This document shows positions 16,111-24,528 of a stretch of 46,288 bases of DNA, piece after piece. The translations under genes and the position numbers were made by a program. The notes beneath the pieces were generated by a model. It worked only from the letters and a program-made list of their open reading frames with translations, was not told the DNA's origin and made no database searches. The stretch spans positions 1-46,288 of the forward strand of contig NZ_FRAV01000039.1 in assembly GCF_900142445.1 (NCBI RefSeq), in the 5' to 3' direction. How positions within the stretch are numbered: position 1 is the stretch's first letter; each line of letters starts with the position of its first letter. The DNA is from Chryseobacterium polytrichastri. Its GTDB lineage: Bacteria > Bacteroidota > Bacteroidia > Flavobacteriales > Weeksellaceae.

Positions 16111-17118
16111 TTATCTTTTTATTCTTCCTCCTGAATTTCCGTTCATGACTTCCAAAATATCTTCTGCGCTGCTGTAATTAATGTCACCCAAAATGGTGTG
16201 TTTTATCGCGCAAGCCGCGTTGGCGAATTTCAATGCTTTTTCATCATCGAAATTAATTAAACCATATATCAAACCTGCTGCAAAAGCATCACCTGTCCCG
16301 ATTCTGTCGACCACAGGATTGACTTCCAATACTTCAGTTTCAAAATAATGATCATCCACCAAAGCTCGTCCCTGCGTTTGCTGAGAACTTGCCGTAACGC
16401 CAATTCTTATCTTGTCGAAAATCTTATGAATAGAAGGAATTTGTTGTTTTAATTCTTTACAGGCTTCCATGAAACCTTCTTTATCTGATGAAAATTGAGT
16501 TCCAAGAATTTCATTGATTTCATTCACTCCACCGATGAAAATTGTTGAGTAAGAAACCAATTCTTTCAATACCTCGTTTCCGTTTTTACCATATTTCCAA
16601 AGGTTGGATCGGTAAGCGGGATCGGTTGTAACTTCAATTCCCAGTTCACGAGCGGTTCTCAAACCTTCTTTCAACGTTTCATACGCTGATTCGGAAATCC
16701 CCGGACTAATGCCTGTCCAGTGAAAATATCTACAACCTTCGAATACTTTTTCCCAGTCGATTTCTTCAGATTTAATATTTGCAAAAGAACCGTTCAATCT
16801 GTTGTACGCAATTCTGCTGGCACGAACTGATGAACCTACTTCCAAAAAGTACAATCCTAAAGGATGTTCATTTTTGTTGATGAAAGTCGTATCAATTCCC
16901 AAACTTTTTATGAAAGAAACTGCTGATTCACCTACAAAATCATCAGAAATACTACTGACATGCCTCACGTCACACCCCATTGTTGCCAATGAAGATGCTA
17001 CATTCAACTCTGTTCCACCGAAAAAAAATTCCATTTCGTGGCTTTGCTTCATGGTTCTGTTTCCGGGAGGTGAAAGTCGCATGATGACTTCTCCGAATGT
17101 GACTATTTTGTTGCTCAT
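16111..17118 (-). CDS. kdgK: 2-keto-3-deoxygluconate kinase
   Basis: PfkB-family sugar kinase, 335 aa, phosphorylates KDG to KDPG with ATP. Visible: MRLSPPG near the start, FGGTELNVASSLATMG (first PfkB signature), TTDPAYRSNLW, and the second signature DRIGTGDAFAAGLIYGL with the catalytic Asp of GTGDAF. It is the convergence point of the KduI/KduD branch (unsaturated uronates) and the UxaABC branch (galacturonate). Directly followed by the aldolase gene. Upstream lies a 459-nt gap filled by repeats, so a local promoter is possible but not visible. Confidence 0.94.
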   Translation of the reverse strand: MSNKIVTFGEVIMRLSPPGNRTMKQSHEMEFFFGGTELNVASSLATMGCDVRHVSSISDDFVGESAVSFIKSLGIDTTFINKNEHPLGLYFLEVGSSVRASRIAYNRLNGSFANIKSEEIDWEKVFEGCRYFHWTGISPGISESAYETLKEGLRTARELGIEVTTDPAYRSNLWKYGKNGNEVLKELVSYSTIFIGGVNEINEILGTQFSSDKEGFMEACKELKQQIPSIHKIFDKIRIGVTASSQQTQGRALVDDHYFETEVLEVNPVVDRIGTGDAFAAGLIYGLINFDDEKALKFANAACAIKHTILGDINYSSAEDILEVMNGNSGGRIKR

Positions 17119-17577
17119 TTTTTTTAATTACCGGTCATTATTTAACCACAAAAGATCCAAAAGTTTTTTAACACTTTAGTAATTTTGAAGTTTAGATCAA
17201 ATAGAACTTGTTCAAACTTTTTATTTTGACCACAAAAGTTACAAAAGATTAACACTTGAGCTATTTAAGTTCATCATAAAGTATAAACAAGAACACATAA
17301 GTAAAAAATCTTTGATTTTTATTCTTTTGTAAGCTTTATTTTTTTTTATAGCTGAACTTTAAATGATTAAAAAATAGCTTTTGTACCTTTTGTGGTTTAA
17401 TTTTTTAATTAGTTTAAAATCTTCGATTTATCTTCTTAATGATTCTTAACTTCTATATTTATCTTAATGGTTTAATTTTTTTATCTCTCGCAGATTTCGC
17501 AAATCTTGCAGATGATTATGTTTAAAAAAATCTGCGTAATCAGCTAAATCTTCGAGAAAATTTATAGCATTTGAAAT
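17119..17577. other. Gap between uxaC and kdgK: dispersed repeats, no gene
   Basis: 459 nt. 17204-17418 is a ~215-bp dispersed repeat whose second copy is at 29141-29357. A further hairpin-like stretch at 17484-17562 pairs a 'gcagattt' block with an 'aaatctgc' block. Nothing coding. Confidence 0.65.
17204..17418 (+). repeat. Dispersed ~215-bp repeat, family 'cacaaaagttacaaaag', copy 1
   Basis: Nearly identical, in the same orientation, to 29141-29357 (about 90 percent by eye). The ends form inverted repeats: CCACAAAAGTTACAAAAG near the left and CTTTTGTACCTTTTGTGG near the right, so the whole unit can fold into a long hairpin. Confidence 0.8.
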
Positions 17578-18975
17578 TTAAAAATCAAAATAATTTTTAG
17601 CATTATGATAACAAATATCTGAAATTGTTTTACCAATCAGTTCGAGATCATCAGGTAATTCGCCATTTTCCATTTCTTGACCAAAAAGATTACACAACAC
17701 TCTTCTGAAGTATTCGTGTCTAGGGAAAGAAAGGAAACTTCTGGAATCTGTTAACATTCCCACGAAACAGCTGATTAATCCCATATTGGAAAGGGCATTC
17801 ATCTGCTTGATCATTCCGTCTTTCTGATCTAAAAACCACCATCCTGAGCCAAACTGCACTTTTCCTTTAATACTCCCGTCATTGAAATTTCCGATCATTG
17901 TCGCGAAAATCTCGTTGTCGGCAGGATTTAAATTATATAAAATGGTCTTTGTTAATTTATCTTTTCCGTCTAAGGTATTTAATAATTTAGACAAAGTTTC
18001 AGCCTGAACGAAGTCACCGATAGAATCCCAACCCGTATCCGGACCTAGAATTCTGTGCATTCTTTCATTATTATTTCTCAACGCTCCCAAATGGAATTGC
18101 TGAACCCAACCAAATTTGTGATAAGCTTCGCCTAAGAATAATAAAATCGCTGTTTTGAATTGATTCACCTGCTTTTCAGCAATCACTTTTCCTAATAATT
18201 TATCCTTGAAAATTGTGCTTACTTCTGCATCAGTCGCTTCTTCAAAAGAAATATTATTTAATCCGTGGTCGCACAATCTGCATCCATTTTCGTGGAAATA
18301 TTCAATTCTTTTAATTAAAGCATCACACAAAGTCTGATAAGAATTAATTTCAATTCCGGCAGATTCGCCTAGTTTTGAAATGTAATCTGCGAAGTTGTGG
18401 TTTTCAATTAAAATTGCTTTGTCAGGACGGAAAGCGGTACTTACTTTAATGTCAAAATCACTTTTCGCTAAATCCTGGTGATAATTTAAAATATCTGTAG
18501 GATCTTCCGTTGTACACAGAGATTCTACATTCATCATTTTTAACAATCCTCTTGTCGATTTTTCAGGCGTCTGAAGCTGAGCGGTGATGTTTTCGTAAAT
18601 TTCAGATGCATTGTCTGCATTTAGTAATTCATCGATTCCGAAATATCTTTTTAATTCTAAATGCGTCCAATGATACAAAGGGTTTCTCAATGTATAAGGA
18701 ACTGTTTTAGCCCAAGCCTCAAATTTTTCTTTATCTGAAGAATCTCCGGTGATGAATTTTTCGTTCACTCCCAGCGTACGCATCGCTCTCCATTTGTAAT
18801 GGTCGCCTGCAATCCAAACCTTTGAGATATTTTCGAAAACGGTATCTTCTGCAATATCCTTAGGAATCAAATGATTATGATAATCAATGATCGGTTGTTT
18901 TTCTGCATACTTGAAGTATAATTCTTCAGCGTATTTATTTTGTAATAAAAAGTTATCTGTAATAAAAGGTTTCAT
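17578..18975 (-). CDS. uxaC: Glucuronate/galacturonate isomerase
   Basis: Isomerises D-galacturonate to D-tagaturonate (and D-glucuronate to D-fructuronate), the first intracellular step. 465 aa, equal to the usual length (E. coli 470). Amidohydrolase-like TIM barrel with the metal-binding IIDYHNHLIP motif at residues 29-38, and characteristic stretches WIAGDHYKWRAMRTLGV, WTHLELKRYFGI, LCTTEDPTD, RPDKA, QFHLGALRNNN and GMLTDSRSFLSFPRHEYFRR. It lies 18 nt after kduD in the same direction, so the two branches are co-transcribed. Confidence 0.96.
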   Translation of the reverse strand: MKPFITDNFLLQNKYAEELYFKYAEKQPIIDYHNHLIPKDIAEDTVFENISKVWIAGDHYKWRAMRTLGVNEKFITGDSSDKEKFEAWAKTVPYTLRNPLYHWTHLELKRYFGIDELLNADNASEIYENITAQLQTPEKSTRGLLKMMNVESLCTTEDPTDILNYHQDLAKSDFDIKVSTAFRPDKAILIENHNFADYISKLGESAGIEINSYQTLCDALIKRIEYFHENGCRLCDHGLNNISFEEATDAEVSTIFKDKLLGKVIAEKQVNQFKTAILLFLGEAYHKFGWVQQFHLGALRNNNERMHRILGPDTGWDSIGDFVQAETLSKLLNTLDGKDKLTKTILYNLNPADNEIFATMIGNFNDGSIKGKVQFGSGWWFLDQKDGMIKQMNALSNMGLISCFVGMLTDSRSFLSFPRHEYFRRVLCNLFGQEMENGELPDDLELIGKTISDICYHNAKNYFDF

Positions 18976-18993
18976 TCTAATCTAATTCTGTTG

Positions 18994-19776
18994 TTACTCA
19001 TTAGCAGGTTTCCCGATGGTTGCCAAAATTCCGCCATCAACGTAAATAATTTGTCCGTTGATAAATCTGCTTGCGTCGGAAGCCAAGAAAATAGCTGTTC
19101 CTGCAAGATCTTCCGGATTTCCCCATCTTCCTTCCGGAGTTCTGTTAATGATAAAATCGTTGAAAGGATGTCCATCTACTCTGATTGGTTCTGTCTGAGA
19201 AGTCGCAAAATATCCGGGACCGATTCCGTTTACCTGAATATTATATTTTGCCCATTCTGTCGCCAGATTTTTGGTAAGCATTTTCAGACCGCCTTTTGCA
19301 GAAGCATAAGCCACCACATTATCACGACCCAACTCACTCATCATTGAGCAGATGTTGATGATCTTTCCGGATTTTCTTTTGATCATGTATTTTCCGATTA
19401 ATTTCGACATGATAAAAGGTCCTGTAAGATCCACATCAATTACTTTTCTAAAGTCTTCGACCTCCATTTCAATTGCGGGAACACGTTTGATGATTCCTGC
19501 ATTGTTGACAAGGATGTCTATTTTTCCATGGGTAGCTTCCATTAAAGCTACTTTCTGAGCGGCTTCCAATTCGTCCGTTACATCAAACAAATACCCCGTT
19601 GCACTATATCCTTTTCCACGATAATAGTCTAAAGCAGCCACTAATTTTGATGGCGTTGTACTTGTAATAGCCAGTTCAGCACCTGCAGCGGCAAGCCCTT
19701 CGGCCATTGCCATTCCTAATCCGTGAGTACCGCCGGTTACAACGGCTACTTTACCGGATAAATCAAATAAATTCAT
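18994..19776 (-). CDS. kduD: 2-dehydro-3-deoxy-D-gluconate 5-dehydrogenase
   Basis: Short-chain dehydrogenase of 260 aa that reduces 2,5-diketo-3-deoxygluconate to KDG. Intact SDR motifs: TGGTHGLGMAMA (TGxxxGxG), NNAG, NICSMMSE with the Ser, and YASAKGGLKML with the catalytic Tyr and Lys, in contrast to the Tyr-less SDR at 3808. Assignment to KduD rather than another SDR rests on the GRGYS/ATGYLFDVTD-type sequence, the C-terminal GGILA and tight linkage to kduI (8 nt upstream) and uxaC downstream. Confidence 0.92.
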   Translation of the reverse strand: MNLFDLSGKVAVVTGGTHGLGMAMAEGLAAAGAELAITSTTPSKLVAALDYYRGKGYSATGYLFDVTDELEAAQKVALMEATHGKIDILVNNAGIIKRVPAIEMEVEDFRKVIDVDLTGPFIMSKLIGKYMIKRKSGKIINICSMMSELGRDNVVAYASAKGGLKMLTKNLATEWAKYNIQVNGIGPGYFATSQTEPIRVDGHPFNDFIINRTPEGRWGNPEDLAGTAIFLASDASRFINGQIIYVDGGILATIGKPANE

Positions 19777-19784
19777 CAGAAAAA

Positions 19785-20621
19785 TTACTTTAGTTCGTTA
19801 GTTTTGATACCGTCCATATCGCCGTAGTCCATATTTTCTCCGGCCATACCCCAGATAAAAGTATAATTAGAAGTTCCGACTCCTGAGTGAATAGACCATT
19901 CCGGAGACAACACAGCTTCACGGTTTTGCATAAAAATATGACGCGTTTCCTGAGGCTGTCCCAAGAAATGACTGATTGTCTGACCTTCTTCCAAATCAAA
20001 ATAGAAATAGGCTTCCATTCTTCTGGTGTGGGTATGGGAAGGCATGGTATTCCAAACACTTCCTGGGTGAAGTTCCGTCATTCCCATTTGTAATTGACAA
20101 GTTTCAAGAACAGAATTTACAATCAGTTTGTTGATCGTACGCTTGTTGGCGTATTTCTCTTCGCCCAGTTCTACAATTTCGGCTTCGTTCTTCGTGATCT
20201 TCTTTGTTGGATAAGTATGATGCGCCGGAGCTGAATTGATATAAAAATACGGTTGTTCATGATCCGCCTTTTCAAAAATTACTTCTTTTGCTCCTTTACC
20301 AATATATAAAGCTTCTTTATTTCCAAGCTCATATACTTTACCATCTACCGTTACTTTTCCTGCACCGCCAACGTTGATGATTCCTAACTCTCTCCTGTCA
20401 AGGAAATGTTCGGCTTTCAAATCATCTGTTGGTTCCAGTTTCAAAGCTTGTGTTGAAGGCATAATACCTCCTACAATCAGCCTGTCGTACATAGAATAGA
20501 CTAGTTTTATCTTATCTTCATTAAATAAATCATTGATTAGAAACTCCCTCCTAAGATCTTCAGTGGTATACTTTTTTGCATCTTCAGGATGATGGGCGTA
20601 ACGAAATTCTGACTGTGTCAT
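19785..20621 (-). CDS. kduI: 5-keto-4-deoxyuronate isomerase
   Basis: Converts 5-keto-4-deoxyuronate, the product of unsaturated galacturonate, to 2,5-diketo-3-deoxygluconate. 278 aa, the same length as E. coli KduI. Bicupin fold with the zinc-site motif MPSHTHTRRMEAYFYFDL (two His and a Glu) and the later His in SPEWSIHSGVG. Other family stretches: RREFLINDLF and ERRELGIINVGG-type DRRELGIINVGG. First gene of the minus-strand uronate cluster. A LacI-type operator lies 56 nt upstream of its ATG. The substrate is delivered by KdgF and GH105 from the plus-strand cluster. Confidence 0.96.
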   Translation of the reverse strand: MTQSEFRYAHHPEDAKKYTTEDLRREFLINDLFNEDKIKLVYSMYDRLIVGGIMPSTQALKLEPTDDLKAEHFLDRRELGIINVGGAGKVTVDGKVYELGNKEALYIGKGAKEVIFEKADHEQPYFYINSAPAHHTYPTKKITKNEAEIVELGEEKYANKRTINKLIVNSVLETCQLQMGMTELHPGSVWNTMPSHTHTRRMEAYFYFDLEEGQTISHFLGQPQETRHIFMQNREAVLSPEWSIHSGVGTSNYTFIWGMAGENMDYGDMDGIKTNELK

Positions 20622-20676
20622 ACTACTTGATTTTTATACTTTTATTTTGTGGTTTTCTCAAACCTTTTCAACTTTG

Positions 20677-20690
20677 CGTAATCGATTGCA
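20677..20690. promoter_or_regulatory. LacI-type operator 2 (kduI)
   Basis: CGTAATCGATTGCA matches the 14-nt palindrome at 12 positions, with the CG centre and right arm intact. It lies 56 nt before the kduI ATG at the head of the uronate cluster. Confidence 0.6.
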
Positions 20691-21303
20691 TTAATTACAC
20701 TAAAATATGATAGAATTACTGTTGGGATAAATATATAATTATTCTTTAATTAGTTAACAAAAAATTAATTTTAATTTTTAAAACACTGATAAACAGATCA
20801 ATAATTTTAAAAAACAAAAATAAATAGAGAAGTTTTAATGATATTTTCTAGCAATTTTTTAACCAAAAGTGAATCCAAAGTCTTGATTTTAAATAAAATC
20901 ATGCCAAAACAAAACACTAAAAGGCAAGTTGTAAAATCATTAACAATAACCTTGTTTATATGTAAATATGATGCGTATTAAGTTTAATCATTATTATTAA
21001 AGAAAAACAGTACAAAAATTCAACTAGAAAAGATGACAAAAATCAGTAAAACCACTGAAATTTTGTTCTTGAGCACTCGATTTGGGAATTTTTAACACCA
21101 AAAAAGCAAGCATTTTTTAAGTTTTTTTTAAGTTTTTAATTTTAAATAAGAAAATTTACTCCAAATTTTAAAATAATTTGACCCATACCCAACCAATGAA
21201 TAACCAATTAATTATCAACAAATTAAACTAAAATACCAAACGAATGTTTTTTTAAATTTAACAACTTAAACAATCAAATTAATGAATAAATAATATTTTT
21301 TTC

Positions 21304-21333
21304 TTTGTGTATTGGAAAATAATATTAGTTTAG
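21304..21333 (+). promoter_or_regulatory. Possible susC promoter (TTTG-N18-TAGTTTAG)
   Basis: TTTG at 21304-21307, 18 nt, then TAGTTTAG, one mismatch from TAnnTTTG. It would start transcription near 21340, about 20 nt before operator 3, leaving a leader of about 160 nt. Confidence 0.4.
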
Positions 21334-21361
21334 AAGCCAAGATATTTTTTACGAAAAATTA

Positions 21362-21375
21362 CGCAATCGATTGCA
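21362..21375. promoter_or_regulatory. LacI-type operator 3 (susC)
   Basis: CGCAATCGATTGCA matches the palindrome at 13 of 14 positions. It lies 128 nt before the susC ATG and just downstream of the possible promoter, fitting repression by a bound LacI-family dimer. Confidence 0.78.
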
Positions 21376-21503
21376 CTTTGAATAAAGCGTGAAATTTTTT
21401 AAATATTAACCACTAGAAAGAATAGAATACTTACTAAATCCAAAAAAAGCAAAGATTGAAAAAAAAGCTTTCAACCAAGAATTAAAACTATAAGGATACA
21501 ATA

Positions 21504-24500
21504 ATGGATAAAAGAGTACAATCAGTAAAGTGGTTATATTTAACGGTCTTTCTACTTCCTGTCCTTGCAATGGCTCAAGAAAAAGATAAGAACAAAGAAA
21601 GAGAAGCTAAAATTGACGAAGTGGTTTTGGTGGGATATACCAAAGTTTCGAAAAAAGATGTTACCAATTCTGTTTCTTCTGTAAAAGCAGACGCAATTAA
21701 GGATATGCCTTCAACTAATGCTGCAGAAGCAATCCAAGGAAGAATGGCAGGAGTACAGGTTTCGCTAAGCGAAGGTTCACCTGGAGCCGATGTAGATATT
21801 GTGATTAGAGGAGGGAATTCTATTACAGGCAGTAATGCCCCACTCTATATCGTAGACGGAGTTCAAATGGATAATGCCTTATCAATTTTATCTCCCAAAG
21901 AAATTGAATCTATTGAGGTTTTAAAAGATGCATCTTCTACCAATATTTATGGAGCCAGAGGAGCTAATGGCGTTGTTTTGATTACAACAAAAGGAGGCCG
22001 TAAAAAAGCCAAAACATCTATTAATTATAACGGATTCTTAGGAGTAAGAACAATTCAGAATACGATTAATGTATTGGATCCTTACCAATATGTACTTTAT
22101 CAGTACGAATTATACAATAAGGCCGGCCTACAGACTGATATTGATGCTTTTCAAACGAGATACGGAACCTATGACCAATTAGGTAAATATAAAGATGTTA
22201 AAAAAGTAGATTGGCAGGACGAAGTTTTTGGCAGAGAAGCATTCAACTTCACTCATAACCTTTCTGTTACAGGAGGATCAGACAATTCATCTTTTTCATT
22301 ATCATTGAATAATGTAAAGGAAGACGGAATTATGATTGGTTCAGGGTTTAAAAGAAATATGGCAAATTTCAAATATGACTATGATCTTTCAAAGAAAGTA
22401 AGCATGACTTTGAATGCCAGATATAGCAGACAAACAATTTTCGGAGCCGGAACATCTTCTACAGGTTCACAAAGTACAAACCGATTAAGAAATGCTGTTA
22501 GATACCAACCATTTGAAGGAGGCTCTACAGTAAATGTTGATGAATTTGATCCTCTATTTGCAGATCAAACCAACTTGGTAAATCCAATTTTATTAGCTAA
22601 TAATGAAATCAAAGAGAATGGCAGAAATGATTTGTTATTAAACGGAACTTTGGAATATAAAATCAACAAAGATTTTACATTCAGAAGTATAATTGGATAT
22701 GTGCAGAGGGATGAATATATCAATCAATTTTCTGGTACCGTAACTACTCTTGCAAGACAGAATAATGACCAACCGGTTGTATTTTTAAGCAAGTCTCAAA
22801 CCAGAAGAATTACAAATACAAACACCTTAAATTTCAGAAAAACATTTGGAAATCATAAGCTAGATTTATTAGCAGGACAAGAAATTGTAAAAACAGATGG
22901 AGAATCATTGGCAATGACGGTTAAGTGGTTTCCGAAATCTATAAGTGCTGAGGAAGCATTTGCCAATATTCAGTCTGCTTCACCACCATCCGGTTTGGTA
23001 CAAGACGCTCCAAAAGCAGGAAGATCGCCCGATCGATTAGCCTCGTTTTTTGGTAGAGCCAACTATATTTTCAAAAATAAATACATCTTTACAGCTTCTA
23101 TGAGAGCAGATGGATCAAGTGTTTTTGGTCCAGGAAACAGATGGGGATATTTCCCTGCAGCTTCTGCCGCATGGAAAGTCACTGAAGAAAACTTCTTAAA
23201 AAACAGTAAAACAATTAGCGAATTAAAACTTCGTGCAGGATACGGTTTATCCGGAAACAATAGAATTGGGTCATTTTTATATGACACCTTCTTTACAACA
23301 TCGTCTGACTACGGATATGCATTTGGTACAAACGTAACACCAGGTGCTACTACCGGGAATATTTTAGCAAATAAAAATGTAAAATGGGAAACAGCAACGT
23401 CTAAGAATATAGGTATAGATTTTGGGTTATTTAAAGGTAAAGTATATGGAAGTCTTGATGTATATCAAACAGATACTAAAGACCTATTGCTTTTAGCACA
23501 AATTCCTAAAGACAGAGGATATGAATACCAATATCAAAATTCTGGAAGTACTACAAATAAAGGAATTGAATTCTCTATAGGAAGTACAATCATCAGCACA
23601 GACAAATTCTCTTGGAAAATTGATGCAAATATTTCATCAAACAAAAATACCATCAAAAGTTTAGGAAATAATGCCTCAGCAAGTGCTAATTCTTATCTCT
23701 ATCCTTCTGGTTGGCAAAACAATTTAAATGACTTCTTGGTACAGGTTGGTAAACCGGTAGGTACTTATTGGGGATATGTAACAGCAGGAAGATACGAGGT
23801 AAGTGATTTTGATTATAACCAAGCAACGCAAGTATACACCTTAAAAACAGGTATTCCAAGTTCTGCAGCTGCTGCCAATGGAGCAAAAGCTGTACAGCCA
23901 GGAGATCTTAAACTTCAGGATCTGAATGGCGATGGTATTATTGATAATAAAGACATGACTGATTTAGGAAATGCCCAACCCAAATTCTACGGTGGGTTCA
24001 ATCAGACTTTCCGTTATAAAAACTGGGATATGAGCTTAATGTTCAACTTCTCTGTTGGGAACAAAGTATATAACGCCAACAAAGTTGAGTATTCAACACA
24101 ATATTTATATAAAGACAATAACATGTTAGCCGAAGTAGCTGACAGATGGAGATGGTTTGATGATGCAGGTGTAAAGGTAAACGACCCAACTGCATTAGCA
24201 GCATTAAATGCCAATACAACAGGATGGACTCCTCCTGCAGGTGCTTATTTCTTACACTCCTATGCTATTGAAGATGGATCTTTCTTACGATTAAACAATG
24301 TAACAATCGGGTATTCTCTTGGAAAAGAATTTACAAAGCAGCTAGGTCTATCAAATTTCAGATTGTATTTCACAATGAACAATGTATTTACAATCACAGG
24401 ATATTCAGGATATGACCCAGAGGCTAATACAAGAAGAAATCCTTTAACACCTGGTGTAGATTATGCAGCTTACCCACGTAGCAGATTTATTTTATCAGGC

Positions 24501-24518
24501 GTTGATATCACTTTTTAA
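21504..24518 (+). CDS. SusC-like TonB-dependent outer-membrane transporter
   Basis: 1004 aa. Signal peptide of about 24 residues (WLYLTVFLLPVLAMAQ), a short charged linker, then the TonB box KIDEVVLVGY and the plug domain (VSSVKADAIKDMP ... IQGRMAGVQV ... IRGGNSITGSNAPLYIVDGV ... IYGARGANGVVLITTKGG), followed by a long beta barrel ending SRFILSGVDITF with the C-terminal aromatic residue of outer-membrane proteins. With the SusD lipoprotein it imports oligosaccharides, here presumably oligogalacturonides, using TonB energy. The carboxypeptidase-regulatory-like domain that most SusC proteins carry before the TonB box is absent. SusD follows after 10 nt. Confidence 0.95.
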   Translation: MDKRVQSVKWLYLTVFLLPVLAMAQEKDKNKEREAKIDEVVLVGYTKVSKKDVTNSVSSVKADAIKDMPSTNAAEAIQGRMAGVQVSLSEGSPGADVDIVIRGGNSITGSNAPLYIVDGVQMDNALSILSPKEIESIEVLKDASSTNIYGARGANGVVLITTKGGRKKAKTSINYNGFLGVRTIQNTINVLDPYQYVLYQYELYNKAGLQTDIDAFQTRYGTYDQLGKYKDVKKVDWQDEVFGREAFNFTHNLSVTGGSDNSSFSLSLNNVKEDGIMIGSGFKRNMANFKYDYDLSKKVSMTLNARYSRQTIFGAGTSSTGSQSTNRLRNAVRYQPFEGGSTVNVDEFDPLFADQTNLVNPILLANNEIKENGRNDLLLNGTLEYKINKDFTFRSIIGYVQRDEYINQFSGTVTTLARQNNDQPVVFLSKSQTRRITNTNTLNFRKTFGNHKLDLLAGQEIVKTDGESLAMTVKWFPKSISAEEAFANIQSASPPSGLVQDAPKAGRSPDRLASFFGRANYIFKNKYIFTASMRADGSSVFGPGNRWGYFPAASAAWKVTEENFLKNSKTISELKLRAGYGLSGNNRIGSFLYDTFFTTSSDYGYAFGTNVTPGATTGNILANKNVKWETATSKNIGIDFGLFKGKVYGSLDVYQTDTKDLLLLAQIPKDRGYEYQYQNSGSTTNKGIEFSIGSTIISTDKFSWKIDANISSNKNTIKSLGNNASASANSYLYPSGWQNNLNDFLVQVGKPVGTYWGYVTAGRYEVSDFDYNQATQVYTLKTGIPSSAAAANGAKAVQPGDLKLQDLNGDGIIDNKDMTDLGNAQPKFYGGFNQTFRYKNWDMSLMFNFSVGNKVYNANKVEYSTQYLYKDNNMLAEVADRWRWFDDAGVKVNDPTALAALNANTTGWTPPAGAYFLHSYAIEDGSFLRLNNVTIGYSLGKEFTKQLGLSNFRLYFTMNNVFTITGYSGYDPEANTRRNPLTPGVDYAAYPRSRFILSGVDITF

Positions 24519-24528
24519 ATCTAATATT

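Larger units (their letters stand above)
20622..21503. other. Divergent control region between the uronate cluster and susC
   Basis: 882 nt, extremely AT-rich, no coding sequence. Holds operator 2 near kduI and operator 3 near susC, with a possible susC promoter at 21304-21333. The central 600 nt show no repeat family of this window and no clear structured RNA. An unusually long region between two divergent operons. Confidence 0.6.

Noticed and set aside
17119..17577. Possible riboswitch or leader RNA between uxaC and kdgK
   Set aside because: The structure there is explained by the dispersed hairpin repeat that recurs at 29141-29357 in front of an unrelated gene.
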